The notes under the pieces were generated by a model. The model made no database searches. It had not been told where the DNA came from and saw only the letters and a list, made by a program, of their open reading frames with translations. The position numbers and the translations under genes were made by a program. Below are positions 18,112 to 26,649 of a stretch of DNA of 64,000 bases, piece after piece (positions within the stretch are counted from its first letter, which is position 1; each line of letters begins with the position of its first letter). Source of the stretch: Streptomyces iconiensis (lineage in GTDB: Bacteria; Actinomycetota; Actinomycetes; Streptomycetales; Streptomycetaceae); assembly GCF_028657195.3 (NCBI RefSeq), contig NZ_JANCPR020000001.1, positions 1 to 64,000 of the forward strand, given 5' to 3'.

Positions 18112-18417
18112 TCCCCGAACGACCGGGCGTGGGGCGCCTTCCGGTGCGAACCGGGGCAGGCGCTGACAGGATGTCACTCTCCGAGCGGGCCGTGGCCACG
18201 CATATGCGCGGCAGCTCGGGGGAACCCATCACTCCGACACGACGTCACCATTACGGGGGACGATCGGTGTTCCGCTGACAATGGCGGAGGAACCGTCTCT
18301 ACGTGTTCGAGCAAGCGCGTCTACGATGGAACCCTCGCGCTCCTGCATACCGGCGCGTACACACCTCCTTCCGTAGCTCCACACCACATCGCCCCACTTG
18401 GAAGGCCAGACGCATCC
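18112..18417 (+). promoter_or_regulatory. mreB upstream region with sigma-E-like promoter candidates
   Basis: No gene is seen in this 306-bp gap. GGAACC (18221-18226) and CGTCAC (18243-18248) are 16 bp apart, and a second GGAACC (18289-18294) lies 23 bp before CGTCTA (18318-18323). Both resemble the GGAAC/CGTC boxes used by the Streptomyces cell-envelope stress sigma factor SigE. The first pair has the better spacing. The mre genes are known SigE targets in S. coelicolor, as I recall. Confidence 0.35.
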
Positions 18418-19452
18418 ATGGGAACCAACATGTCGTTCATCGGCCGTGATATGGCTGTCGACCTCGGGACCGCCAACACGCTGGTGTACGTCAGGGGTCG
18501 CGGGATCGTCCTCAACGAGCCGTCCGTCGTCGCGATCAACACCAACACGGGCGGAATCCTGGCGGTCGGCGCCGAGGCGAAGAAGATGATCGGCCGGACC
18601 CCCGGCAACATCGTGGCCGTACGCCCGCTGAAGGACGGCGTCATCGCCGACTTCGAAATCACGGAGCGCATGCTCCGCTACTTCATTCTCAAGATCCACA
18701 AGCGGCGCTATCTCGCCCGCCCCCGTGTGGTGGTGTGTGTTCCGTCCGGTATCACGGGCGTCGAGCGCCGTGCCGTCATCGAGGCGTCGACCCAGGCGGG
18801 TGCGCGGCAGGTGCACATCATCGAGGAACCGATGGCCGCCGCGATCGGCTCCGGGCTCCCGGTCCACGAGGCCACGGGCAACATGGTCGTGGACATCGGC
18901 GGTGGCACCACGGAGGTCGCCGTCATCTCGCTCGGCGGCATCGTCACGGCGCAGTCGATCCGGGTCGCGGGCGACGAGCTGGACAACGCGATCATCCAGC
19001 ACATCAAGAAGGAGTACAGCCTTCTGCTCGGTGAGCGCAGCGCGGAGAGCATCAAGATCACCATCGGCTCGGCCCATGACATGGAGAAGGACGAGCACAC
19101 CGAGATCCGCGGCCGTGACCTGGTCAGCGGGCTGCCCAAGACCGTGGTCATCTCGGCGGCCGAGGTACGCAAGGCCATCGAGGAGCCCGTCAACGCGATC
19201 GTCGACGCGGTCAAGACCACCCTCGACAAGTGCCCGCCCGAGCTGTCAGGCGATGTCATGGACCGTGGCATCGTGCTCACAGGCGGCGGCGCCCTGCTGC
19301 GCGGCCTGGACGAGCGGCTGCGCCGCGAGACCGGGATGCCCATCCACATCGCCGAGGATCCGCTGGACTCGGTGGCGCTCGGCTCGGGCAAGTGCGTCGA
19401 GGAGTTCGAGGCACTCCAGCAGGTTCTCGACGCCCAGCCGCGCCGCGGCTGA
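18418..19452 (+). CDS. mreB: Rod shape-determining actin-like protein MreB
   Basis: This 344-residue actin homologue shows the nucleotide-binding loops AVDLGTANT (about residues 13-21) and [13 protein letters not shown] (about 157-169), and the C-terminal [16 protein letters not shown] adenosine motif. In Streptomyces MreB is used mainly for spore-wall synthesis. It heads the mreBCD-pbp2-rodA cluster and has its own 300-bp control region. The start follows TTGGAAGGCC; the second ATG (MSFIGRD) at residue 5 is an alternative. Confidence 0.97.
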   Translation: MGTNMSFIGRDMAVDLGTANTLVYVRGRGIVLNEPSVVAINTNTGGILAVGAEAKKMIGRTPGNIVAVRPLKDGVIADFEITERMLRYFILKIHKRRYLARPRVVVCVPSGITGVERRAVIEASTQAGARQVHIIEEPMAAAIGSGLPVHEATGNMVVDIGGGTTEVAVISLGGIVTAQSIRVAGDELDNAIIQHIKKEYSLLLGERSAESIKITIGSAHDMEKDEHTEIRGRDLVSGLPKTVVISAAEVRKAIEEPVNAIVDAVKTTLDKCPPELSGDVMDRGIVLTGGGALLRGLDERLRRETGMPIHIAEDPLDSVALGSGKCVEEFEALQQVLDAQPRRG

Positions 19453-19656
19453 GCGGAACCCGCACCACCGGCGCCCCGGCAACGCCGGCGCCCGGCGCCT
19501 TCCGGCACCTGTACGGAGCACCTCGGCTGTACCGAAGCACACGACTGTACGGAAGAACACGACTTTCACGCGACGGGTCGTTCATCGCAGTGGCGGCCCC
19601 CGCCTTGCACCCCGCGGTCGCGGGGCTGCCCCACGAGAAAGGCACGGCCGCCGCAC
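19453..19656 (+). other. mreB-mreC gap with short imperfect repeats
   Basis: The 204-bp gap has no gene. It contains repeated CTGTACGGAGCAC / CTGTACCGAAGCAC / CTGTACGGAAGAAC words (about 19509-19560). These could form weak hairpins or protein sites. A promoter for mreC may lie here. Confidence 0.4.
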
Positions 19657-20595
19657 GTGAGGGACACACGAGAAAGCCGGCTGCTGCTCGTCCTGCTGAT
19701 CGCCATCGCGTTCGCACTGATCACGGTGGATCTCAGAGGGGGCGAGCGGTCTCCGCTCGACGGTGCGCGGTCGGGGGCCGCCTCCGTACTGGGCCCGGTC
19801 GAGAACGGAGTGGCGTCGGCGGTCGATCCCGTCGGCAACGCGATCAGTGCCGTCCGCGACTCGGGTGAACGGCACAACAGGATCAGCAGTCTGGAACGGG
19901 AGAACGCGGCGCTCAAGCAGCAGCTCGGCTCCACCGACCGCAACCGCTCCCGCGCCAGGGAGCTGGACAAGCTCCTCAAGACCGCGGGCGCCGGGGGATA
20001 CGGCGTCAAGGGCGCCCAGGTCGTCGCCATCGGCGCCGCACAGGGCTTCTCCTGGACCGTCACCCTCGACGCGGGCCGCGAGGACGGCATCAAGCGGGAC
20101 ATGACGGTGCTCAACGGCGAAGGACTCGTCGGCCGCGTCACCACCGTCGGCCCCTCCACCTCCACCGTCCTGCTCGCCAACGACCCCGACTTCACCGTCG
20201 GCACCCGTATGGAGGGGAGCAACGAGCTCGGCTTCGCCACCGGCAGGGGAGGCGGCGCGCTCAACGTCCAGCTGCTCAACGGCAAGGCCAAGGTGAAGAA
20301 GGGCGACCGGATGGTCACCTTCGGCTCCAGCGACGACAAGCCCTTCGTCCCCGGCGTCCCTGTCGGAGAGGTCACCAAGGTCAACCGGCACAAGGGCGAC
20401 CTCACCAGGACCGTCAGCGTCCGCCCCTATGTCGGCTTCACCAAGCTCGACGTCGTCGGCATCGTCGTGCAGCCCCCGCGCAGCAACCCGCGCGACGAGG
20501 TCCTCCAGCCCAAGAAGCCGGCGAAGCCCAAACCCACCCCGACGGTGACTGTGACCGCCACCCCCGGCGGCGACCCGGCCGCCCCCAGGAGCTGA
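19657..20595 (+). CDS. mreC: Rod shape-determining protein MreC
   Basis: The 312-residue protein has one N-terminal membrane segment (about residues 8-26), a coiled coil (about 68-98, SGERHNRISSLERENAALK), and the two beta-barrel domains of MreC (GRVTTVGPSTSTVLL and GVPVGEVTKV). A Lys/Pro/Thr-rich tail ends the protein. MreC scaffolds the elongation/sporulation wall machinery outside the membrane. GTG start. The next gene mreD begins 6 bp after the stop. Confidence 0.94.
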   Translation: MRDTRESRLLLVLLIAIAFALITVDLRGGERSPLDGARSGAASVLGPVENGVASAVDPVGNAISAVRDSGERHNRISSLERENAALKQQLGSTDRNRSRARELDKLLKTAGAGGYGVKGAQVVAIGAAQGFSWTVTLDAGREDGIKRDMTVLNGEGLVGRVTTVGPSTSTVLLANDPDFTVGTRMEGSNELGFATGRGGGALNVQLLNGKAKVKKGDRMVTFGSSDDKPFVPGVPVGEVTKVNRHKGDLTRTVSVRPYVGFTKLDVVGIVVQPPRSNPRDEVLQPKKPAKPKPTPTVTVTATPGGDPAAPRS

Positions 20596-20601
20596 CCGCC
20601 C

Positions 20602-21330
20602 GTGTACCTGAACCGGATCCTGCTCTCGGCCTCGCTCGTGGTCGTCGCCCTCATCGTCCAGGTCACCGTCCTCGCCAGACTCCAGCTCCCCGGTGCCGTA
20701 CCCGATCTGCTGCTGCTCGTCGTGCTGGGCCTCGCGCTGGTGTACGGGCACACGGCGGGCGCGCTCATCGGCTTCTTCGCCGGGCTCCTCGCCGATATCG
20801 CGCCGCCCGCCGACCACGCCGTCGGCCGGTACGCGCTGGTGCTCTGCCTCGTCGGCTACGCCGCCGGGCTGACCCGCCCCGACAACGGCCAGCACCGGTC
20901 GGCGACCGTGCCCATGCTGGTCGTCGCCAGCGCCGCCATCAGCTCCACGCTGCTGTACGCGGGCGTCGGCGCGCTCGTCGGTGACACCGCGGCACGTCAG
21001 GTGGGGCTGACGGGGCTGCTGCTCACCGCGACGCTCTACGATCTGCTGCTCGCGCCGTTCACCGTGCCGGTGATCATGGCGCTCGCGCGGCGCTCCGAGA
21101 AGGATCCGCTGGCGGCCGAACCAGGGGGCGGAAGCGCCAGCGGCGGCGAACGCGCGAACAGCTGGCTCACCTCGGGAGTCACCCTTGGCTCCTCCGGCGG
21201 CACGATCTTCGGCAAGGGCAGGGTGGGCCGTACGGGGAAGCCGGGCCGCCTCGGCGGTCAGCGCGCCGGGCTGCTGGGCCGCTCGGCACGGAACAAGGCG
21301 GGCAGGATCAAGGGGGTAAAGCGCCTGTGA
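20602..21330 (+). CDS. mreD: Rod shape-determining protein MreD
   Basis: This 242-residue membrane protein has about five to six transmembrane segments in its first 165 residues and a hydrophilic Gly/Ser/Arg tail of about 75 residues. The tail is longer than in rod-shaped model bacteria but common in Streptomyces. The GTG start is 6 bp after mreC. Its stop overlaps the pbp2 start (GTGA). Confidence 0.92.
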   Translation: MYLNRILLSASLVVVALIVQVTVLARLQLPGAVPDLLLLVVLGLALVYGHTAGALIGFFAGLLADIAPPADHAVGRYALVLCLVGYAAGLTRPDNGQHRSATVPMLVVASAAISSTLLYAGVGALVGDTAARQVGLTGLLLTATLYDLLLAPFTVPVIMALARRSEKDPLAAEPGGGSASGGERANSWLTSGVTLGSSGGTIFGKGRVGRTGKPGRLGGQRAGLLGRSARNKAGRIKGVKRL

Positions 21331-23639
21331 CCAATATCCCGGAGACCGGCCGTACCCCCCGCGTCACCATCCGCCTGATCGCCATTCAGATCCTCGTGCT
21401 CTCGCTGCTGCTGACCCTGGGCGGACGGCTGTGGTACCTCCAGATCCGCAACGGTGACGAGTACGAGAAGGAGGCGGCGGGCAACCACGTCCAGCAGGTC
21501 GTCGAGCCCGCCGTACGCGGCTCCATCCTCGACGCCCGCGGCGTGCCGATCGCCGACAACGAGACCCGCCTGGTCGTCTCGGCCTCCCGTACCGAGCTGA
21601 TGAAGATGGACGACGAGGGCAAGGCGGTGCTCGAACGGCTCGCCAAGGTCCTGGGCATGGCGCCCAAGACCGTCAAGGAGAAGGTCAGGCTCTGCGACGC
21701 CAAGACCCCGCAGCCCTGCTGGAACGGCTCCCCCTACCAGCCGATCCCGGTCACCGACGACGTCAAGCCCGAGCAGGCGCTCCAGATCCGCGAGCGCTCC
21801 GAGGACTTCCCCGGCATCACGGCCGAGCCCGCCGCCGTGCGTCGTTACCCCGCGCCGAACAAAGCCAACACCTCGCAGGCGCTCGGCTACCTCTCGCCCG
21901 TCAGCGACGAGGAGATCGAGAAGGCCAAGGACACCGACTCGCCCTTCCTGCCCGCCGACGAGATCGGCCGCTCCGGCCTTGAACGCTCCTACGACGCCAA
22001 GCTGCGCGGCAGTTCGGGCGTGACGCGCTACGAGGTGGACAACCTCGGCCGCGTCATGGGCCGCGCCAAGAGCGACAAGGCCAAGCCGGGCGCGAACCTC
22101 GTCACCTCGCTCGACTCGCGCGTACAGGCCGTCTCCGAGAAGCAGCTGGACCAGGCGATGAAGGCCGCGCGCACGGAGTTCGACAAGAACACGGGGCGCA
22201 ACTACAAGGCGGACGCGGGCGCCGTCGTCGTGATGGAGAACAAGACGGGCCGCGTCGTCTCCATGGCCTCCAACCCGGAGTACGACCCCAACGCCTGGGT
22301 CGGCGGCATCTCCGGCAAGGAGTACGCCAAGCTGACCGGCAAGAAGTCCAACTACCCGCTGCTGAACCGCTCCATCCAGGGCCTCGCGGCGCCCGGTTCG
22401 ATCTTCAAGGTCATCCCGACGGCCGCCGCGGTCAAGGCGGGCTACGACTTCAACGGCGGCTACGACTGCGCCTCCTCGTACGAGGTCGGCGGCCAGGTCT
22501 TCAAGAACTTCGAGTCCAAGGGCTACGGCACCATCGACCTGGGCCGCGCGCTGGAGGTCTCCTGCGACACCGTGTTCTACGACCTCGCCTACAAGCAGTG
22601 GAAGAAGGACGGCGGAAACACGCCCAAGAAGGGCGCCAAGGACTGGTTCTACAAGACGGCGCACCAGTTCGGTCTGGGCAAGAAGACCGGCATCGACCTC
22701 CCCAACGAGGTCGAGGGCCGCGTCCCCGACCGCAAGTGGAAGAAGGAGTACTGGGAGGCCAACAAGGACGCCTGGTGCAAGCAGGCCAAGGACCCCTCGG
22801 ACTACGCGGGGAAGATCGCCCGCGAGAACTGCGTCTCCGGCATGAAGATGCGCGCCGGTGACAGCGTCAACTACTCCATCGGACAGGGCGACACCCTCGT
22901 CACACCCATCCAGATGGCCACCATCTACGGGGCGCTCGGCAACGGCGGCACGATGTACGACCCCACGCTCGGCAAGGCGATCGTCAGCGCCGACGGCAAG
23001 TCCGTCAACGAGATCAAGCCTTCCCCGCACGGCAAGCTGCCCATGAGCGGCAAGACGCTCAAGCAGATGGACCAGGCGCTCCAGGGTGTTGCCACCCGGG
23101 GCTCGGCCGCCTGGCGGTTCGGCCAGGCCGGCTGGCCCCAGGACAAGATCAAGATGCGCGCCAAGACCGGTACGGCCGAGGTCGCGGGCAAGCAGACCAC
23201 CTCCTGGCTCGCCACCTACACCGACGACTTCACGGTCGTGATGACGATCTCCCAGGGTGGTACCGGCTCCGGCGCCTCGGGACCCGCCGTGCGCAAGATC
23301 TACGACGCGCTCTACGGCGTCGGCAGCGACGGCAGCGTCGACAAGAAGAAGGCGCTGCTCAGCAAGCCGCAGACCAAGCTGCCGAAGATCGACAAGGACG
23401 GTGCCATCGAGGCGCAGCGCGACAAGAAGCCCGTGGCCGAGGGCGCCAGGCCCGAAGCGGGCGAGGCGAGCGGACAGCCTGCGCGCCGCGAGGGCGAGGG
23501 TGGCGACCAGCCGCCCGTACCCGATACCGGCGGCCCGCCGGGCAACGGCCAACCCGGCAACGGTGCGGCTCCCGGCGACGGCGCGACCCCCGCGCAGCAC
23601 GTACGGGGCACGCGGGACGAGGCCGGTGAGCGCCCATGA
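21327..23639 (+). CDS. mrdA: Penicillin-binding protein 2, peptidoglycan transpeptidase
   Basis: This 770-residue class B PBP has an N-terminal membrane anchor (about residues 10-33), a pedestal domain with RGSILDARG, and a transpeptidase domain. The active-site Ser358 is in SxxK (PGSIFKV), the second motif region is NYSIGQGD, and KTG is at 613-615 (AKTGTAEV). The last about 100 residues are Pro/Gly/Glu-rich and probably disordered. It partners RodA in wall synthesis guided by MreBCD. Start and stop both overlap the neighbouring genes by 4 bp. Confidence 0.95.
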   Translation: MTNIPETGRTPRVTIRLIAIQILVLSLLLTLGGRLWYLQIRNGDEYEKEAAGNHVQQVVEPAVRGSILDARGVPIADNETRLVVSASRTELMKMDDEGKAVLERLAKVLGMAPKTVKEKVRLCDAKTPQPCWNGSPYQPIPVTDDVKPEQALQIRERSEDFPGITAEPAAVRRYPAPNKANTSQALGYLSPVSDEEIEKAKDTDSPFLPADEIGRSGLERSYDAKLRGSSGVTRYEVDNLGRVMGRAKSDKAKPGANLVTSLDSRVQAVSEKQLDQAMKAARTEFDKNTGRNYKADAGAVVVMENKTGRVVSMASNPEYDPNAWVGGISGKEYAKLTGKKSNYPLLNRSIQGLAAPGSIFKVIPTAAAVKAGYDFNGGYDCASSYEVGGQVFKNFESKGYGTIDLGRALEVSCDTVFYDLAYKQWKKDGGNTPKKGAKDWFYKTAHQFGLGKKTGIDLPNEVEGRVPDRKWKKEYWEANKDAWCKQAKDPSDYAGKIARENCVSGMKMRAGDSVNYSIGQGDTLVTPIQMATIYGALGNGGTMYDPTLGKAIVSADGKSVNEIKPSPHGKLPMSGKTLKQMDQALQGVATRGSAAWRFGQAGWPQDKIKMRAKTGTAEVAGKQTTSWLATYTDDFTVVMTISQGGTGSGASGPAVRKIYDALYGVGSDGSVDKKKALLSKPQTKLPKIDKDGAIEAQRDKKPVAEGARPEAGEASGQPARREGEGGDQPPVPDTGGPPGNGQPGNGAAPGDGATPAQHVRGTRDEAGERP

Positions 23640-24835
23640 GCACCCGTTCGTTCTCCCTGGCCGGCTACGGGCCGCGCCGGCGCTCCGCCTGGAGCAGGCT
23701 GACGGCCCGCGACTCCGTCGTCTGGCGGCTCGACTGGATCATGCTGCTGGCCGGGACGGCGCTGGCCGTCATCGGCTCGCTGCTCGTCTACTCAGCCACC
23801 CGTAACCGCACCGAGCTGAACCAGGGCGACCCGCACTACTTCCTGTTCCGGCACGTCGTCAGCCTCGTCATCGGCATCGCGCTGATGGGAGGCGTCGTCT
23901 GGCTCGGCCACCGCAGGCTGCGCAGCGTCGTGCCCGTGCTCTACAGCGTCGCCGTGCTGCTCGCCATCTGTGTGCTCACCCCGCTCGGCGCCACCATCAA
24001 CGGCTCCCGCGCCTGGCTGAACCTGGGCGGCGGATTCACCATCCAGCCCGCCGAGTTCATCAAGATCACGGTGATCCTGGGCATGGCGATGCTGCTGGCG
24101 GCCAAGGTCGACGCCGGCGACCGTACGTACCCCGACCACCGCACCGTCGTGCACGCGCTCGGTATGGCCCTGCTGCCGATCGCGGTCATCATGCTGATGC
24201 CGGACCTCGGCTCCGTGATGGTGCTGGTCGTCATCGTGCTGGCCGTGCTGCTGGCCTCGGGCGCCTCCAACCGCTGGATCCTCGGCCTCGGCCTCGCGGG
24301 CACCCTCGGCGCCGTACTGATCTGGGCACTCGGGCTGCTCGACGAGTACCAGATCAACCGCTTCGCGGCCTTCGCCAACCCCGCGCTCGACCCCGCGGGC
24401 GTCGGCTACAACACCAACCAGGCACGCATCGCGATCGGCTCCGGCGGGCTCACGGGCAAGGGCCTCTTCGAAGGGACCCAGACCACGGGCCAGTTCGTCC
24501 CCGAACAGCAGACGGACTTCGTCTTCACGGTCGCGGGGGAGGAGCTGGGCTTCGTCGGCGGTGGGCTCATCCTCGTCCTGCTCGGCATCGTCATCTGGCG
24601 TGCCTGCCGCATCGCACGCGAGTCCACCGAGCTGTACAGCACCATCGTCGCCGCGGGCATCATCGCCTGGTTCGCCTTCCAGGCGTTCGAGAACATCGGG
24701 ATGACCCTGGGCATCATGCCCGTCGCCGGCCTCCCGCTGCCCTTCGTCTCGTACGGAGGCACCTCGATGTTCGCGGTATGGATCGCGGTGGGGTTGCTCC
24801 AGTCGATCCGGACACAGAAACCCATAGCCGCATAG
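23636..24835 (+). CDS. rodA: RodA/FtsW-family SEDS peptidoglycan glycosyltransferase
   Basis: The 399-residue polytopic membrane protein has about ten segments and SEDS signatures: INGSRAWLNLGGGFTIQPAEFIKI, MPDLGSVMV, EELGFVGGG and the C-terminal PLPFVSYGGTSM. It polymerises lipid II with the adjacent PBP2. The start ATG overlaps the pbp2 stop (ATGA). The stop codon lies within an 8-bp tandem repeat. Confidence 0.95.
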   Translation: MSTRSFSLAGYGPRRRSAWSRLTARDSVVWRLDWIMLLAGTALAVIGSLLVYSATRNRTELNQGDPHYFLFRHVVSLVIGIALMGGVVWLGHRRLRSVVPVLYSVAVLLAICVLTPLGATINGSRAWLNLGGGFTIQPAEFIKITVILGMAMLLAAKVDAGDRTYPDHRTVVHALGMALLPIAVIMLMPDLGSVMVLVVIVLAVLLASGASNRWILGLGLAGTLGAVLIWALGLLDEYQINRFAAFANPALDPAGVGYNTNQARIAIGSGGLTGKGLFEGTQTTGQFVPEQQTDFVFTVAGEELGFVGGGLILVLLGIVIWRACRIARESTELYSTIVAAGIIAWFAFQAFENIGMTLGIMPVAGLPLPFVSYGGTSMFAVWIAVGLLQSIRTQKPIAA

Positions 24836-24862
24836 CCGCATAGCCGCGCAGCCGCACAGCCC
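24823..24862. repeat. 8-bp tandem repeat at the rodA stop codon
   Basis: Five 8-bp units, three perfect CATAGCCG and two variants (CGCAGCCG, CACAGCCC), run across the end of rodA. The TAG stop codon is in the second unit. Confidence 0.8.
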
Positions 24863-24914
24863 GGCGGCCCGCGACGCATGACGCCGCGTGCCCGCCGGAC
24901 GATGTGTTCGGTTC

Positions 24915-24957
24915 CGTTCCCATTGCCGGGAACGCGCAGGGGATTTACGTTCCCCGC
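24915..24957 (+). promoter_or_regulatory. CYTH-CHAD gene promoter with three CGTTCCC half-sites; leaderless start
   Basis: TTGCCG (24923-24928) and TACGTT (24946-24951) are 17 bp apart, and the ATG at 24958 is 6 nt past the -10. CGTTCCC (24915-24921) and its inverse GGGAACG (24928-24934) form a perfect 7-bp inverted repeat with a 6-bp centre. A third copy (24948-24955) overlaps the -10 and can pair with the same middle arm. This suggests cooperative regulator binding. Confidence 0.5.
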
Positions 24958-26490
24958 ATGGTGGACGTTGTGCGGGAGATCGAGCGCAAATACGAGCCAG
25001 AGGACGGCGGCCGTCCGGCAGCGCTGCCCGACCTCGACGGGCTGCCCGGCGTGGACTCCGTCGCCGAGGACGAGCCCGTCGCGCTGGACGCGACCTACTA
25101 CGACACCGAGGACCAGCGGCTCGCCGCCACGGGCGTCACCCTCCGTCGCCGCACAGGCGGCGGCGACGAGGGCTGGCACCTCAAGCTGCCGGCCGATCCG
25201 GGCGACCCCGGCATCAGGGACGAGATCCAGGCGCCCCCGGCCGACGAACTCCCGCTCGCGCTCGCCGCACTCGTCCGCTCCCGCGTCCGCAGCGCGCCCC
25301 TCGTCCCCCTGCTGCGGCTGCGCCAGCGCCGTACCGTACGGCGTCTCCTGGACGCGGAAGGCGGCACGCTCGTCGAGGTCGGCCTCGACGAGGTGAGCGC
25401 CGAGCGCTACGGGCCGGGAGGGCGCACCGCCGAGTGGACCGAGGTCGAGGCCGAACTCGGCCAGGGCCGGGACCCCGCGCTCCTGGACGCCGTCGAGGCG
25501 CGGCTCACCGCTGACGGCAGCGGACTGCGCCGCTCCAGCTCACCGTCCAAGCTGCGCCGAGCCCTCACCGAGACGGCGCCAGGAGGCAACGGCGTGCCCG
25601 TCCCCGAGGTCACGCTCACCGCGGGAGACGTGGTGCTCCGCTACGTGCGGACGCAGGTGAGCGCGATCGTCGAGCTGGACCCGGCCGTACGGCGTGACGT
25701 GTACGACTCCGTGCACCGCATGCGCGTCGCCACCCGGCGGCTGCGCGGCGCCTTCCGCTCCTACGGGCGCGTCCTCGACCGCACCGTCACCGACCCGCTG
25801 GGCGAGGAACTGAAGTGGCTCGCCGGTGAACTGGGCGCCGACCGCGACCAGGAGGTGCTCACAGCGCGCCTCACCGAGCACCTGACCGTGCTCCCCAAGG
25901 TGCAGCAACTCGGGCCCGTACGCGGCAGGTTGCGCACCTTCACGCACGCCAGGCGCACCGGTTCGCGCCGCCACCTGCTGGCCGTACTCGACGGCGCCCG
26001 CTATCTCGCCCTGCTCGAAGCCCTCGCCGCGCTGCTCGCCCACCCGCCCCTGCGTGCCCCCGCCACGCGTGAGCCCGGAGCCGTGCTCGCCCGCGCGGTG
26101 CGGCGTGACCAAGACCGGCTCGCCCGGCACATCGGCGAGGCGCTCGCGGCGCCGCCGGGGCCGGGGCGCGATCTCGCCCTGCACGACGCGCGCAAGGCCG
26201 CGAAGCGTGTGCGGTACGCGGCGGAGGCGGCGAGGCCCGTGTTCGGCCGCGAGGCGAAGCGGTTCGCCTCGCGGATCACGGAGTTGCAGGAGCTGCTGGG
26301 CGACCACCAGGACAGCGTGCTGGCCCGTACGGCCCTGCGGGACCTGGCGCTCCAGGCCCATGAAGCGGGGGAACACTCCTTCACCTACGGCGTGCTGTAC
26401 GCGTGGGAGTGCGAGCGTGCCGCCGCACGGGAGACGGAGCTGCCGGTGCTGTGGTCCGCGATCCTGCGCGAGCCGGCCCTCGGCGCCTGA
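24958..26490 (+). CDS. CYTH and CHAD domain protein
   Basis: The 510-residue protein begins with the CYTH signature ExExK (residues 7-11, EIERK) and the basic/acidic strands of a triphosphate tunnel enzyme (about residues 1-205). A CHAD helical domain follows (about 225-500), with conserved His/Arg helices (VHRMRVATRRLR and LHDARKAAKRVRYAAE). CYTH domains hydrolyse or bind triphosphates, and CHAD domains bind polyphosphate. The fusion may act on polyphosphate or inorganic triphosphate. The ATG at 24958 was chosen over the GTG at 24904 because the promoter ends 6 nt before it and the ExExK motif is normally N-terminal. Confidence 0.9.
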   Translation: MVDVVREIERKYEPEDGGRPAALPDLDGLPGVDSVAEDEPVALDATYYDTEDQRLAATGVTLRRRTGGGDEGWHLKLPADPGDPGIRDEIQAPPADELPLALAALVRSRVRSAPLVPLLRLRQRRTVRRLLDAEGGTLVEVGLDEVSAERYGPGGRTAEWTEVEAELGQGRDPALLDAVEARLTADGSGLRRSSSPSKLRRALTETAPGGNGVPVPEVTLTAGDVVLRYVRTQVSAIVELDPAVRRDVYDSVHRMRVATRRLRGAFRSYGRVLDRTVTDPLGEELKWLAGELGADRDQEVLTARLTEHLTVLPKVQQLGPVRGRLRTFTHARRTGSRRHLLAVLDGARYLALLEALAALLAHPPLRAPATREPGAVLARAVRRDQDRLARHIGEALAAPPGPGRDLALHDARKAAKRVRYAAEAARPVFGREAKRFASRITELQELLGDHQDSVLARTALRDLALQAHEAGEHSFTYGVLYAWECERAAARETELPVLWSAILREPALGA

Positions 26491-26649
26491 GCACGAGCGC
26501 GAGCCGTTCTCCGCCGGGAGCGCCGGCCGGCCCCGTAAGCGGCGAACGGAAGCGGCGGGAAGGATCAGGCGCCCCGCGGGCCGCTGCGCCGGCCCTGAGG
26601 CGGTTACGCTGGAGGACTGCCCCCCGCCCTCGTACGAAAGCGCGCCGAA
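26491..26649 (+). other. Short gap before the radical SAM gene with possible promoter
   Basis: No gene is seen. TACGCT occurs about 40 nt before the next ATG and could be a -10, giving a 5' UTR of about 35 nt. No -35 is clear. Confidence 0.3.
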
